Positions 1 to 16,300 of a DNA stretch of 64,000 nucleotides are shown here, in pieces. Where the stretch lies: the NCBI GenBank assembly GCA_963995525.1, contig OZ023216.1, positions 34,085,774-34,149,773 on the forward strand, given 5' to 3'. Positions within the stretch are counted from its first letter, which is position 1. Every line of letters starts with the position of its first letter. The notes beneath the pieces were generated by a model. It was not told where the DNA came from. It saw only the letters and a program-made list of their open reading frames with translations, and ran no database searches. Origin of the DNA: Escarpia spicata. Taxonomy: Eukaryota; Annelida; Polychaeta; Sabellida; Siboglinidae. The position numbers and the translations under genes were made by a program.

Positions 1-377
1 GGATCTTCCGAGCAGTGACGCCAGAAAAAGATATATAAATATATTTTAGAGATAAAACTCATTGTAGCCATGAGCAGGATGATGACTTTTTTACTGTACC
101 AGTTTATTTCTAATTTTTTGCAATCCTTTTCAGCAATATCAAGATATAATCACAAATCCTCAAAATGTCAAGTGTTACATTAATAACAATTAATAATAAT
201 GTTATGGATCCAACCATCAGGACGAAGGAACAGCCATTTTTATTGACATTCACAGAGACTTTCATAATAGCAATATGAATAGAGCAGCACTGTTCGACAT
301 ATTGTAAAAATGTCATATATTTTGGCGCAGGTCTATCAAATTTAAAGCATTCTTTTGTTCAAAGTACAATATTTTTA

Positions 378-2533
378 ATCATTTGGGCCGAAGGTCAAAC
401 GGACTATTGCCATCATTCTGCGTCCACCGTTAGCTGCTGTATCTCTGATACAGAATGATTCTATCAAACACAAATTTAGTGTGTACTGTGACACTACCCT
501 ATGGGACGTATGCAAAATTAGAGAGAAAGTTACTGAACAGTTTTTGAAATATTAGAAAAGACAATAATAATAGTAATATTTTATTTTGTTAAGCGCCACA
601 TCCAATATTGTATTTTACAACAATATACAAGAGTATGTTAAAAATAATGCATTTTAAAGTTCAGCAACTTTTTCTCTAATTTTGCATAGACATCTTAGGG
701 CACTGCCACTATGCACGAGAAATCTATATTTGATTTAATCGTTCTAGGGCCTCCAAGGGCCCCAAACCTGGTAATTTTTTACATTTTGCCTATTTTTTCT
801 AAAACCCTTCAGTAACTTTTTCTCAAATTTTGCAGACATTTCATATGGTAATGCCACTATACACAAGAAATCTGTATTTGATTGAATTGTTCTGAGGGCA
901 CCAAAATGCTAAATTTGCTATCTAAATTGTCTACTGCAGCAGTAGCTCTATTTATAACTGGCTGGCTATACACTATCATATAGCTAATCGCGTTTCCTAC
1001 AACATCTGTCACATGCGGAGTCTGTCTCTTGCATGGATCAAAGGTTCACTGCAGCATATATGTAACTCGGACACTTACCAACACTGTTTTACCATAGCTG
1101 ATTGATGTTTAACATTTATTTATCTATATTTTATTTACTTTTCGTATACATTTTAGTCTAATTTATTGATGTTTACATTAATTTTTGTTTATTTAAAACA
1201 AAGTAATATGATCTTAACTAGTTTATGATATTTTACATCACATTCCTTTTCTACTATATTTATTGTTTTAATTGCAGTTATTATTAGTTCATTTTATCTA
1301 TGATATAACAACTTGTTTTTTATTCAAATGCATTATTTTTAACATACACTTGTATATTGTTGTAAAATACAATATTGGATGTGGCGCTTAACAAAATAAA
1401 ATATTACTATTATTATTGTCTTTTCTAATATTTCAAAAACTGTTCAGTAACTTTCTCTCTAATTTTGCATACGTCCCATAGGGTAGTGTCACAGTACACA
1501 CTAAATTTGTGTTTGATAGAATCATTCTAAGGGCACCTCCCAAAAGGCTAAATGTTCACATTTGGTCTGTTTCTGCCTGGACTAGGTTGGCAGTGTGCAA
1601 ATTGATTGTGTACCTCACACAGATTATCTGCCTGCTATTGTTTGATGGAAACTGTGACTAATTTGTAATTGATCTCTGGCAGAGGCTTGTGTCAACAGAC
1701 AGCATTAACCCATTAGATCCCTGTTAAACTGGACAGTTGCATGTAGGTTTTAAGCTGTGTCAAACAGTGGGCTGTAACTAATGTGTAATGGGAATCCCTA
1801 CTGCACTGGTAGAAACTGAGGAACTTTAAAACAGCAGTAGACATCATTATCAATGTAATATAAAGATATGACCTGGGATTAAAATTAAATAACTTAGGTT
1901 TAAAATAATATATAAAGTAATAACATAGGTATACTCGAAAAGGTTAAAGCATATTTAGCCAAAAATTATAAGGAATATTATTCGGATGATTTACTATACA
2001 TGTTGCAGCTATTCCGTCACACCAGTTATATCAGTATTGTGTTGTTACTACTGTTTTTAAGTCAAGATGCATGCATTTGTACCTTCTTAACAAATAAAGT
2101 TTTATCATAGTTCATCTCTTTCTTCTTCCCATTCTGGGGGAAGGTGGAAGGGGCAAAATGAGAACAGATACTGCGTGTGCATTTTCTTAAACAATATTGT
2201 AGACTGTGCTACATGCGAGATTGCAGCTCACCAACTCTCCTGCAAGGTTTTTACCACCACTGGAAATCGGCCTAAATAGCAGAGTATCTGGATAAAATCT
2301 GACAGTAATTTTTAATAACACATTAACCAATATATACAATATTCATAAAATGGTCTACTCGAATACTTTATTTCCAGGTTTATCTTCACTGGCATGCATA
2401 ATAATCTAGAGAGCTACTTCCATCATAACTCTTAATGATCTATAACTATGATTCACCAAAAAACATATAATTAATAATTACCAACTCACAATATAGTCCA
2501 AAGGACTTCAAGGCCTTTTGGCCCATTTTATTA
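378..2533 (+). repeat. Family A dispersed repeat, copy 1
   Basis: One end reads TTTGGGCCGAAGG and the other CCTTTTGGCCCATTT. The same ends and interior recur at 10768-12430, 21277-23503, 49888-52862 and 60082-61158 in this window. The interior carries repeated subunits that contain AGAATGATTCAATCAAA, then CTATGCAAAATTAGAG, then AACAGTTTTTGAAA. No coding capacity is seen. Orientation is arbitrary. Both ends carry AGTCCTTTGG-like sequence in inverted orientation, which suggests a non-autonomous DNA element, but this is inference. This copy contains a large internal inverted repeat. Confidence 0.7.
452..1528. repeat. 203-bp inverted repeat pair inside family A copy 1
   Basis: The left arm is 452-654 and the right arm 1326-1528. 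Reading the right arm in reverse complement gives nearly the same sequence as the left, with about one difference seen by eye (GAGTATG against GTGTATG). The spacer is 671 bp of further family A sequence. The arms include the poly-AAT-like run and the motif GTTAAGCGCCACATCC. Confidence 0.8.
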
Positions 2534-7194
<4,661 letters not shown>

Positions 7195-7535
7195 CATTAC
7201 AATACCATTAAAACATGAACACGACACAGCAACTGAGCAAAGATGATCATTGTGCTATATCTTCATAACTTTAAAACTACTGTATAAAGTTGTAACCACA
7301 TGAAAGCCATTGTTGATTGGGCTGTGAATTAGAACCACAAAATGACAATAATAGTCTCCCATCACACAACATTTGTTATATTAGGCAAAGCCAATAACTG
7401 CTATGATTGACAAGCCAATTTACTGGTAATACACTGTGGCACAAAATGCCAATAATAGTCCCCCATTACACAACACTTGTTACATTGGGCAATACTTGTT
7501 ATATTGGGCAAAGCCCATAACTACTATGACAAACC

Positions 7536-7866
7536 AATTAACTTGCAGTAGCGCAGCGGTAAGAGCTCCGGTCTCTCGACTGAGAGAACGTGGGTTCGAA
7601 TCCTGTGCGGCGGTGTTGAACTTTGGGCAAGTTTGTTTACTCTACATTGCTTCATTTCACTCAGCTGTATGAATGAGTACCTGGATATAGGCAGTAGTGG
7701 ATATTTGTGTACGAATAGTCTTTGAGCATTAATTACAGTGTGGCTGAATGCTTCCCAGAGAAGTCGAGATGGTGTTCGATTGAACAGGTCTGCCAGGGAG
7801 TAAAGTGTAAAGCGTTTTGAGCAGTCCTGAGGACTGGATACTGCGCTATATAAAAACATACCTTTA
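7536..7866 (+). mobile_element. tRNA-derived SINE, family 1
   Basis: The head has a pol III A box (TAGCGCAGCGG) and B box (GGTTCGAATCC). The body follows with GGATATTTGTGTACGAATAG, and the tail ends GCGCTATATAAAAACATACC, a tail style shared with some LINEs. Other copies lie at 29172-29486 (plus), 32040-32223 (minus), 53452-53800 (minus) and a tail fragment at 43795-43862. Confidence 0.8.
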
Positions 7867-8079
7867 CTTTACTTTTTTTAATATACTGTGGTTAAACCCA
7901 TTGTTATCATCAGCAATAGGGCCTACTATTATACTTATTTGTCTGTGATTATATTCGCTTAATAGATACAATAATTCATAATGTTTATTTAATGTATATT
8001 ATTTTATGTATACTATATAGTGACAATGAAAAGATATAATTTTATTCTGTAATTTTAAACATAAACAAGAAAACTGATA

Positions 8080-8254
8080 CAGTAGTCCCTCTCTTCAGCG
8101 GACACATCTGTATCCAAGCATAAGTGTCCCGACATGGCAGGTGTCCGCTCATTGGAGGGACAGGCATCTTGGTGCCAAAGTTCAGACCAGTACAACCGAT
8201 GCATGGTAAAGATGTGGCAATATTATGTCAACGCATTGACTGATAGGAATTAAG

Positions 8255-8294
<40 letters not shown>

Positions 8295-9726
8295 TCCTAA
8301 CAGCAGCATACGTCGACCAGATATGCATAAGGGACCACCTTAGGCAGACCACCGTTTTTAGGCAGACCAGAGCCGGTCTGCATAAAGTGTTGACCCCTGA
8401 TTGCGTAGACAGTATCGTTTATTTTATAATTTGAACTGTTAGTGTATGTAGTATACCCAGACATATAATGATATCAATAATTATTTGCACCAAAAAATTA
8501 ATTTTTTGGATTTTGGGAGACGTTTTCTCGGAGGTTGTATATCCTATCTCTCATAATGGAGCGGTCGACCTATGCTGCCCTTAGGCTTATATATATATAT
8601 ATATATATGTTTATTATTACTGTGATGTATTAAAAAATAAACAGTTGGTCATGAAGTCATATCGCCCGCCCGGCATCATCCGCCCGACTCCCTCTGTCGA
8701 TCTGAGATTTTCCTCAACTGCGTCCACGCACTGGTCACTCACTCACTGCCACGGCGTTGCAGTAGAATTTGCTGCACATATGGCAGCATTCAACCAAAAA
8801 TGTTGAACAAAACATCTCTCTTACAACATTTTATAAATTGGTATTCTCGAATGATTTAGATATTGTATAGCTAAAATGCTTCGTAAGTAATTCGCAAGTT
8901 GACGATTTTGGCTGCCCCCTACTGGCTAAAATAATAACCTGGAAATGATCAACCGAATATTTAAATCAGTTGCTACATGCAGCGTGAACATTAATTAAAT
9001 ATTAAAAACGGTAACGGGTACAATCGTTAATTGTCTCACTTCATTTTTCATCCAATTTCGAAAGATTCATTAATGCACAAATTGTGCGTCACTTGATAAA
9101 GCGTTCCACCGTTTCATATACTGGTAACCAGTTTATCTTTTCCAGGCACTGGTAATATTTGCCGTTTGGCGTAGCGCAGCATAGTTTGATGATGCTTGTT
9201 TATTATTTCACCTCAGTTTAGGCTTAACGTTGGACTACATTGAAAACAATTGAGGTGAACCTTTTATACATTGTATTTGTGAATCTTAATTGCAATTTAC
9301 AAGATGAAAAGGCGATGCCAAGCCTAAGCCCTGGCTGGGGCTGGAGTTGTGAACCGGGAAGCCATCATGGCATGGCCTGAGGCAAATGTGATTGATAACA
9401 GCACAAAATCAACAATACCTTCCTCCACATTCACTCTGCCTAAAGTTTACAGATCACTCTGCTTGTACTTGGTGTTACCATTGACACACACCAAGCTGTA
9501 TGTCCGCCATTTTCTAAACAAATTCGGCAAAAAATCTTCAAATTAATTAATACTGTCCATCTTAGGAGGGACAGATAACCAAGATATCCTGTCCGCTGTC
9601 CACATACACAAGATGTCCCCTCATCAGAGGGACATTAGCATGGCACAACGGTCCGTACATTGACAAACTGTCCCGACATAGCGGGTGTCCCCTCGTCAGA
9701 GGGTCCACTGAAAAGAGGGACTACTG
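8080..9726. mobile_element. Pogo/Tigger-like TIR element, about 1.6 kb
   Basis: The left end CAGTAGTCCCTCTCTTCAGC and the right end (GAAAAGAGGGACTACTG) are inverted copies. CAGT...ACTG ends resemble pogo/Tigger elements, which duplicate TA. TA precedes the left end but the right flank has decayed. AT microsatellites at 8258-8293 and 8587-8609 lie inside. No transposase ORF was recognised, so it is probably non-autonomous; the 65-aa ORF at 9349-9546 inside it is not recognised. Confidence 0.65.
8258..8293. repeat. (TA)n microsatellite
   Basis: A 36-bp pure TA run inside the TIR element. Confidence 0.95.
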
Positions 9727-10085
9727 TGTATATATATTAAATACATAAATAGTAACATACTCAGAACTCAAGAATAGTTTTTAATAAAATTGTCATCAAA
9801 GAAAACCCGTGTAATGACATATAGAATGAAAGTAAGGCATGTGTAATATAATTTTATAAACAATAATAATACAATAAATGAATTAAAACATAAATTATCA
9901 TAAATTGTAATAATGTAACCAACACACAATATTATCTATATGCTAAATAGTTCAAAAATTGTATAATTACGCTAAAATAATACCAATAAATAAACTAATA
10001 TTAATATAAACATCAAGACCTCAAGGAAAATCCATTATTAAACAGAATCCATTGTTGACTTTAAGATTTTTTCCAAATGAAATTA

Positions 10086-10245
10086 TGTATATGGGCTATT
10101 TTGAAAAGATATAGGTCTTACGTTCTATTCGTGGGGTTGTAGATTAATCCCTGAAAGTTTGGCACTCGAGGTTCAAGCCATCTAAGAAGAAAACGTTAAC
10201 GTACCCGCATGTCTACATACATTTGCTCGATTATAATTACACTGC
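10086..10245 (+). repeat. Family D repeat upstream of FAM221B
   Basis: It shares long blocks with 27412-27590, including TATTTTGAAAA-ATATAGGT, GTAGATTAATCCCTG, AGTTTGGC-CTCGAGGTTCA and GAAAACGTTAAC, in the same orientation. It ends about 70 bp before the FAM221B start codon, so it lies in the promoter or 5' UTR region. Confidence 0.6.
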
Positions 10246-10312
10246 TCACCTGTCACAGTCGTAGGTGTTGATCAGATGGTGCAATAACTGACTTCAGCAG
10301 CAGCAGGGCAGA

Positions 10313-10387
10313 ATGAGTCGACCTGGGCCATCAGGCAGGAAGAATTTGGGCAGGGCAAGTGGCTCCAAACCAAAGACCCCAAAACAG
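10313..10387 (+). CDS. FAM221B: FAM221B exon 1 (initial)
   Basis: 25 codons starting MSRPGPSGRKNL and ending in PKQ, with donor CAG|GTGAGA, phase 0. The N-terminus is basic. It is the least conserved exon, and is supported mainly by its ATG context, strong donor and phase match. Confidence 0.7.
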
Positions 10388-13300
10388 GTGAGACAACAAA
10401 TGTGTAACCTACATATATAGTTTTATGATATATGTTTGATGTTTTCACAACTACAATAAATGAATTAATAATTTTATTGTACCCTGGTAACTATATGAAT
10501 TGTCAATATCAAAATAACTTCTATATTAAAGTTGCATTCTTAGTTAAACTACCATTTTAAACTATTTTAAGAAAGAACACTATTGACTTATTTGATCATA
10601 CTTGCTACTACACATGTCACTTTGGCATATGTTATTCGACAAATTAAGCTTTTGCAAAATTACCAGTTGCCAGGCCCGGCCAGTGGACTACTAAATTTTT
10701 ATGACACATGAACAAAATGTGTTGCCTTTTCCACTGTTTTATCTTAAAATTGCACATATTGTGTGAAAAATGGGCCAAGAAACCCTGAAGTCCTTTGGAC
10801 TATATTGTGAGTTTGTAATTATTAATGAAATGTTTTTTGGTGAATTATAGTTACAGATCATTAAGAGTTATGATGGAAGTAAAGTGTTGACATGTTTAGT
10901 AGCTCTCTAGACTACCGGTATATGCATGCCAGTGAAGATACACCTGGAAATAAAGTATTCGAGTAGACCATTTCATGAATATTGTATATATTAGTTAATG
11001 TGTTATTAAAAAATACTGTCGGATTTTATCCCGATTCTCTGCTATGTAGAGCGATTTCCAGTGGTTGTAGAAACCTTGCAGGAGAGTTTGTGAGCTGCAA
11101 TCTCGCATGCAGCACAGTAAAACTTTGTTTAAGAAAATGCACACACATTATCTGTTCTCATTTTGCCTACCACACTCCCCCAGAATGGGAAGAAGAAAGA
11201 GAACTATAATAAAACTTAATTTGTTAACAAGGTACATATGCATAGCATGCATTTTGACTTAAAACAGTAGTAACGACATAATACTGATATAACTGGTGTG
11301 ACGGAATAGCTGCAACATGTATAGTAAAACATCTGAATAATATTCCTTATATTTTTAGGCTAAATATGCTTTAACCTTTTCGAGTATACCTATGCTATTT
11401 TACTTTATATATTATTTTATACCTAAGTTATTTTATTTTAATCCTAGGTCATATCTTTATATTGCATTGATAATTATGTCTACTGCTGTTTTAAAGTTCC
11501 TCAGGTTCTACCAGTGCAGTAGGGATTCCCATTACACATTAGTTACAGCCCACTGTTTGATACAGCTTAAAACCTACATGCAACTGTCCAGTTTAACAGG
11601 GGTCTAATGGGTTAATGCTGTGTGTTGACACAAGCCTCTACCAGTGACCAGTTACAGATTAGTAACAGTTTCCATCAAACAATAGCAGACAGAGAATCTT
11701 AGCTCCACATTGGGGTGGGGGTGGGGTGGGTGTAATACACAATCAGTTGATACTCTGCCAACCTAGTCCAGACAGAAACAGACAAAATATGAACATTTAC
11801 CTTTTTGGGAGGCCTTGAGGTGCCCTTTGAATAATTCAATCAAATCATTTCTTGTGTACAGTGACACTACCCTAAGAGACGTCTATGCAAAATTAGAGAC
11901 AAAGTTACTGAACAGTTTTTGAAATAACGGAAAAGACAACCTCTGATCCATGCAAGACACAGACTCCGCATGTGACAGATGTTGTTGGAAAAGGGATTAG
12001 TTGTGTGAAAGGGTTTAGGCAGCAAGAGATAAATAGAGCTACTGCTGCAGTAGACAATTTAGTTAGCAAATTTAGCATTTTAGGAGACCTTTGGTGCCCC
12101 TAGAATGATTCTATCAAATACAGATGTCTTGTGTATAGTGGCACTACCACATGAAATGTCTATGCAAAATTAGAGAAAAAGTTACTGAAGAGTTTAAAAA
12201 AAATAAAAAAAATACCAGTTTTGGGGCCCTTGGAGGCCCTAGGGAACCCTTAGAACAATTCAATCAAATACAGATTTCTCGTCCATAGTGGCAGTTCCGT
12301 AAAATATGTATATGCAAAATTAGAGAAAAAGTTGCAGAACAGTTTCTGAGATACAGCAGCTAACGATGGACGTGTGACGGTGGACACAGGTTGATGGCAA
12401 TAGTCAGTTAGACCTTCCGCCCAAAGGACTAGAAAAGTTTATACAGTAAAACTTGTGTTAGCGGCCACCTGTCCGTAACGATAACCTGGATATAACGGTC
12501 ACTTTTGAAAGTCCCGAATGACTTCCTATTAGTTTTCACAGCCCACTACGTGTCCATAATGGTAACCTGTCTATTGCTTATAACGGTCAGATAATTTGGA
12601 TGGAAACCATTCATAGTAAATCTGCTGCTTGCAGGCAGGTCAAAGGGAATCCATAATTTCCCTGAATAAAACGTCATCGCTTTGGTGTCATGGCATGTAG
12701 GTGGGACTAACAAATTGCAATCGAGTCACACATGCTGTCATCAACTTGTTGCAGCAGCTGTGTGACTCCTTTACTCCAGCAAAGAGGAGTTGAATCAGCT
12801 TTGATGAGAGAGAGCTCAGAGAAGCCACAGATGGAACCGGGCCTTTGTAATATTGACCTAGGTGGTTTGGCATAGCTGGAGAGACTGCTTAGGTAAATAT
12901 TACAATGGCCCATAGCTCAAATTGTATTGATAATCCCCTGAGCAAATCTGGGCCAACACTTGCCTTGCACTCGTTCACACCCTCTTGTTTCCTTTTGGAC
13001 ATCAAAGCTTTCTCTGTTCACCTTTACTTGGAGGGCGTGATTGTTCACATTCACAAGAGTACCAAGTAACGAACGTCAACGTAACCATTCATAATACTGT
13101 GGCTCCACCTAGTGAATCCAAGTCATGAAACTCTCCATAACGGCAACCTGCCTATAACAGTAATTGTGCGCAGTCCCGACAATGAACATTATGGACATGT
13201 ATGTGAGTCATGTTGATTCATTGAAATTTGTATTTAACCGATGGACGATCTCAGAATGCAACTATAAATAACTAAAATATCTGTATAGTGGAACCTCACT

Positions 13301-16300
13301 ATTAAGGTCAGCCTTGGGACTGGACAACAAAAATTGCCTGAATGCACAGGTGATCGTATCAGTGAAACTAATTTCCTATACTTTGCTCTTACAAAAATCA
13401 TTTGTCACTGTCCTAGGGTGACCGTAATTGCAAGGTTCGTAAAGAAAGGTTCGACTGTAGTTAATATATCTTTTCTGCAGACTACAGTAATAAAGGCAGC
13501 TCGGAAAAGAAGTGTTAGGTTAGAGTAAGTTTAATTGTTAGCTCCTGTTGTTTCTGAACCTCCCCGAGGCATACATCATAGGTGTTTGCAGCCTCCACCT
13601 GGGGGCACAGGAAAGGGAGCTCTTGTACCCCGCAGTAACAGACCTGTGAAAGTACCTGGGAGCAAGGAAGGAACAATGCTCGCACCCAAAGGTTTGTGTC
13701 AGCTTTACTGCACATACCAGTATCCACACTGCACATACCAGTATCCACGCTGCACATACCAGTATCCACACTGCACAAACCACTATCCACATTGCACATA
13801 TCAGTATCCACACTGCACATACCAGTATCCACACTGCACATACGACTATCCACATTGCACATATCAGTATCCACACTGCACATACCAGTATCCACACTGC
13901 ACATACCAGTATCCACACTGCACATACCAGTATCCACACTGCACATACCACTATCCACACTGCACATACCAGTATCCACACTGCACATACCAGTATCCAC
14001 ACTGCACATACCAGTATCCACACTGCACATACCAGTATCCACACTGCACATACCAGTATCCACACTGCACATACCAGTATCCACACTGCACATACCAGTA
14101 TCCACACTGCACATACCAGTATCCACACTGCACATACCAGTACCCACACTGCACATACCAGTATCCACACTGCACATACCACTATCCACATTGCACATAC
14201 CAGTATCCACACTGCACATACCAGTACCCACACTGCACATACCAGTACCCACACTGCACATACCAGTACCCACACTGCACATACCACTATCCACACTGCA
14301 CATATCAGTATCCACACTGCACATACCAGTATCCACACTGCACATACCAGTATCCACACTGCACATACCAGTATCCACACTGCACATACCAGTATCCACA
14401 CTGCACATACCAGTATCCACACTGCACATACCACTATCCACATTGCACATATCAGTATCCACACTGCACATACCAGTATCCACACTGCACATACCAGTAT
14501 CCACACTGCACATACCAGTATCCACACTGCACATACCAGTATCCACACTGCACATACCAGTATCCACACTGCACATACCAGTATCCACACTGCACATACC
14601 AGTATCCATACTGCATATACCAGTACCCACACTGCACATACCAGTATCCACACTGCACATACCACTATCCACATTGCACATACCAGTATCCACACTGCAT
14701 ATACCAGTACCCACACTGCATATACCAGTACCCACACTGCACATACCACTATCCACATTGCACATACCAGTATCCACATTGCACATACATCGCATGTCAA
14801 TAAAAAATAACAATTTGCAAATCTGACACAATAACAATACTGTGCATTTTGAAATATATCTGCTATTTTTTAATGAAACAGTTGCTTGATGATATCTTAA
14901 AGCTGCCTCCATAAAATAATGTTTGATTGATCATCACGTTTCAGCCTCATTTCGCATGAAAGTTAACCTATCCAGTGTCATGTAATATATTGGCACATTT
15001 GTGCAAATCTTTTATTTAATGTTGATCAAATCCTTAAATGAACTGTTAAACTAATTTTGGTTTGGCCAGACATTTAGATTCATGAATAAGTGCTGCAAAA
15101 TCCTGTAATGAAATGTGTATTTGTCGTGTCTACAGTAGATTGAATGTGTTTATGCTTGTAGGGTACACATTACGGCCAGTTCAAGAGGCGAAGAATTATG
15201 ATGTGATATCGTTTGCGCGTGCCATGAATGATGACTTTGGTCCTCGGGTCCAGAAACTGTTTGAGCCAGAGAGAGAAGCGGCTCTTGATGCACAGAACAC
15301 TGGTATGTAAACAGAGTGTCCTCTATACTTGTGGTTAGTTACACGTTACATTTTGCCTGACATGATCAACTGACATGTATCAAATAAAAAAGTACTCATG
15401 CACTTGAGGCAGTGTAACCTAAACCCTAGTATTATGGGATACAGCAAGCAGGAAATACATACACCGAAATTAGATCTTTCCAGGAAAGTAAATTCTCCAG
15501 CCATGCTGCTGATTACATCAGTGCCAGCCAGCAGTACCCCCTGGCAACCATATCAGTGGTTGGTGAGATGTCAGGTGGTCATAATAAAACTCATTTCAAT
15601 CAACCGTGGCTCATGTTACATGCAATGTTTAGGAAGTAGAAGCAATTATTCAAATACATAATACCGTTCAGCTGCTCGTGCTAGTGAGCGAACGGGTCAT
15701 TATATTATTGGGATTCCCAGAAGTTGTTTATCCATCTTCAACTTGGGCGGGTATTTGCATGTTCTCACTGGTGACGCAGTTGCGACTGGCGAAGTCAATT
15801 ACTAGTTTGACTCTGCTAACTTCCGCACTTCGCAATCTGCCAGGGCTAGTTTTGCATGGCAAACAGCCCTGGCTTGCAAGGAACCTTTCTCTGAAGTAGA
15901 TACAGTGCCAAGCCCAGCCTGTTCACGGTGCCTGGGAATCCAGGAAGTTACTAATTTCATCATCAAAAGTAGATATACCGTATTCGACCTAATTAGCGTA
16001 CATGCCCTAATTAGCGTACACCCCCATTTTTTTGCGATGTCGGGAATCCGTAATGCTATATCCTCTCCCTCAATATCAAATTACTGCGACATTTGACTAT
16101 CTTTTTACATAACATTTTTTCTCACATATCTGGAGACTTTGCAGCGTTCTTGTATCCTCTTGACCACACGTGAATATATCAATAGCTGGTAACATAATAG
16201 TATTAAACATGTCATATATTACAATGTTTGATCGAAGTGTGAATGTGTCCAACTCGGACGACACGCTAACTTGGTGTACGCCATTAGCACGCGCAAACGG

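Noticed and set aside
7550..7625. Functional tRNA gene
   Set aside because: A and B boxes are present, but the sequence continues into a long conserved body repeated at other loci and does not fold as a full tRNA by eye. It is a SINE head.
9349..9546. 65-aa ORF starting MNREAIMAWPEANV
   Set aside because: It lies inside a pogo-like non-autonomous element and matches no protein that I recognise.
13462..13528. Extra FAM221B exon ending at GTAAGT (TTVIKAARKRSVRL)
   Set aside because: It has a good acceptor and donor, but its phase 2 exit does not fit exon 2 or 3, and exon 1 joins exon 2 in phase without it.
13708..14788. CRISPR-like or CRISPR array
   Set aside because: The repeats are directly adjacent with no unique spacers, and the locus is an intron in an animal genome.
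13515..14912. Very long ORFs (376-465 aa) on both strands
   Set aside because: They run through the 21-bp minisatellite, which has no stops in these frames. Opposite-strand ORFs of similar length over the same array cannot all be genes. The only one of interest is the frame shared with FAM221B exon 2.
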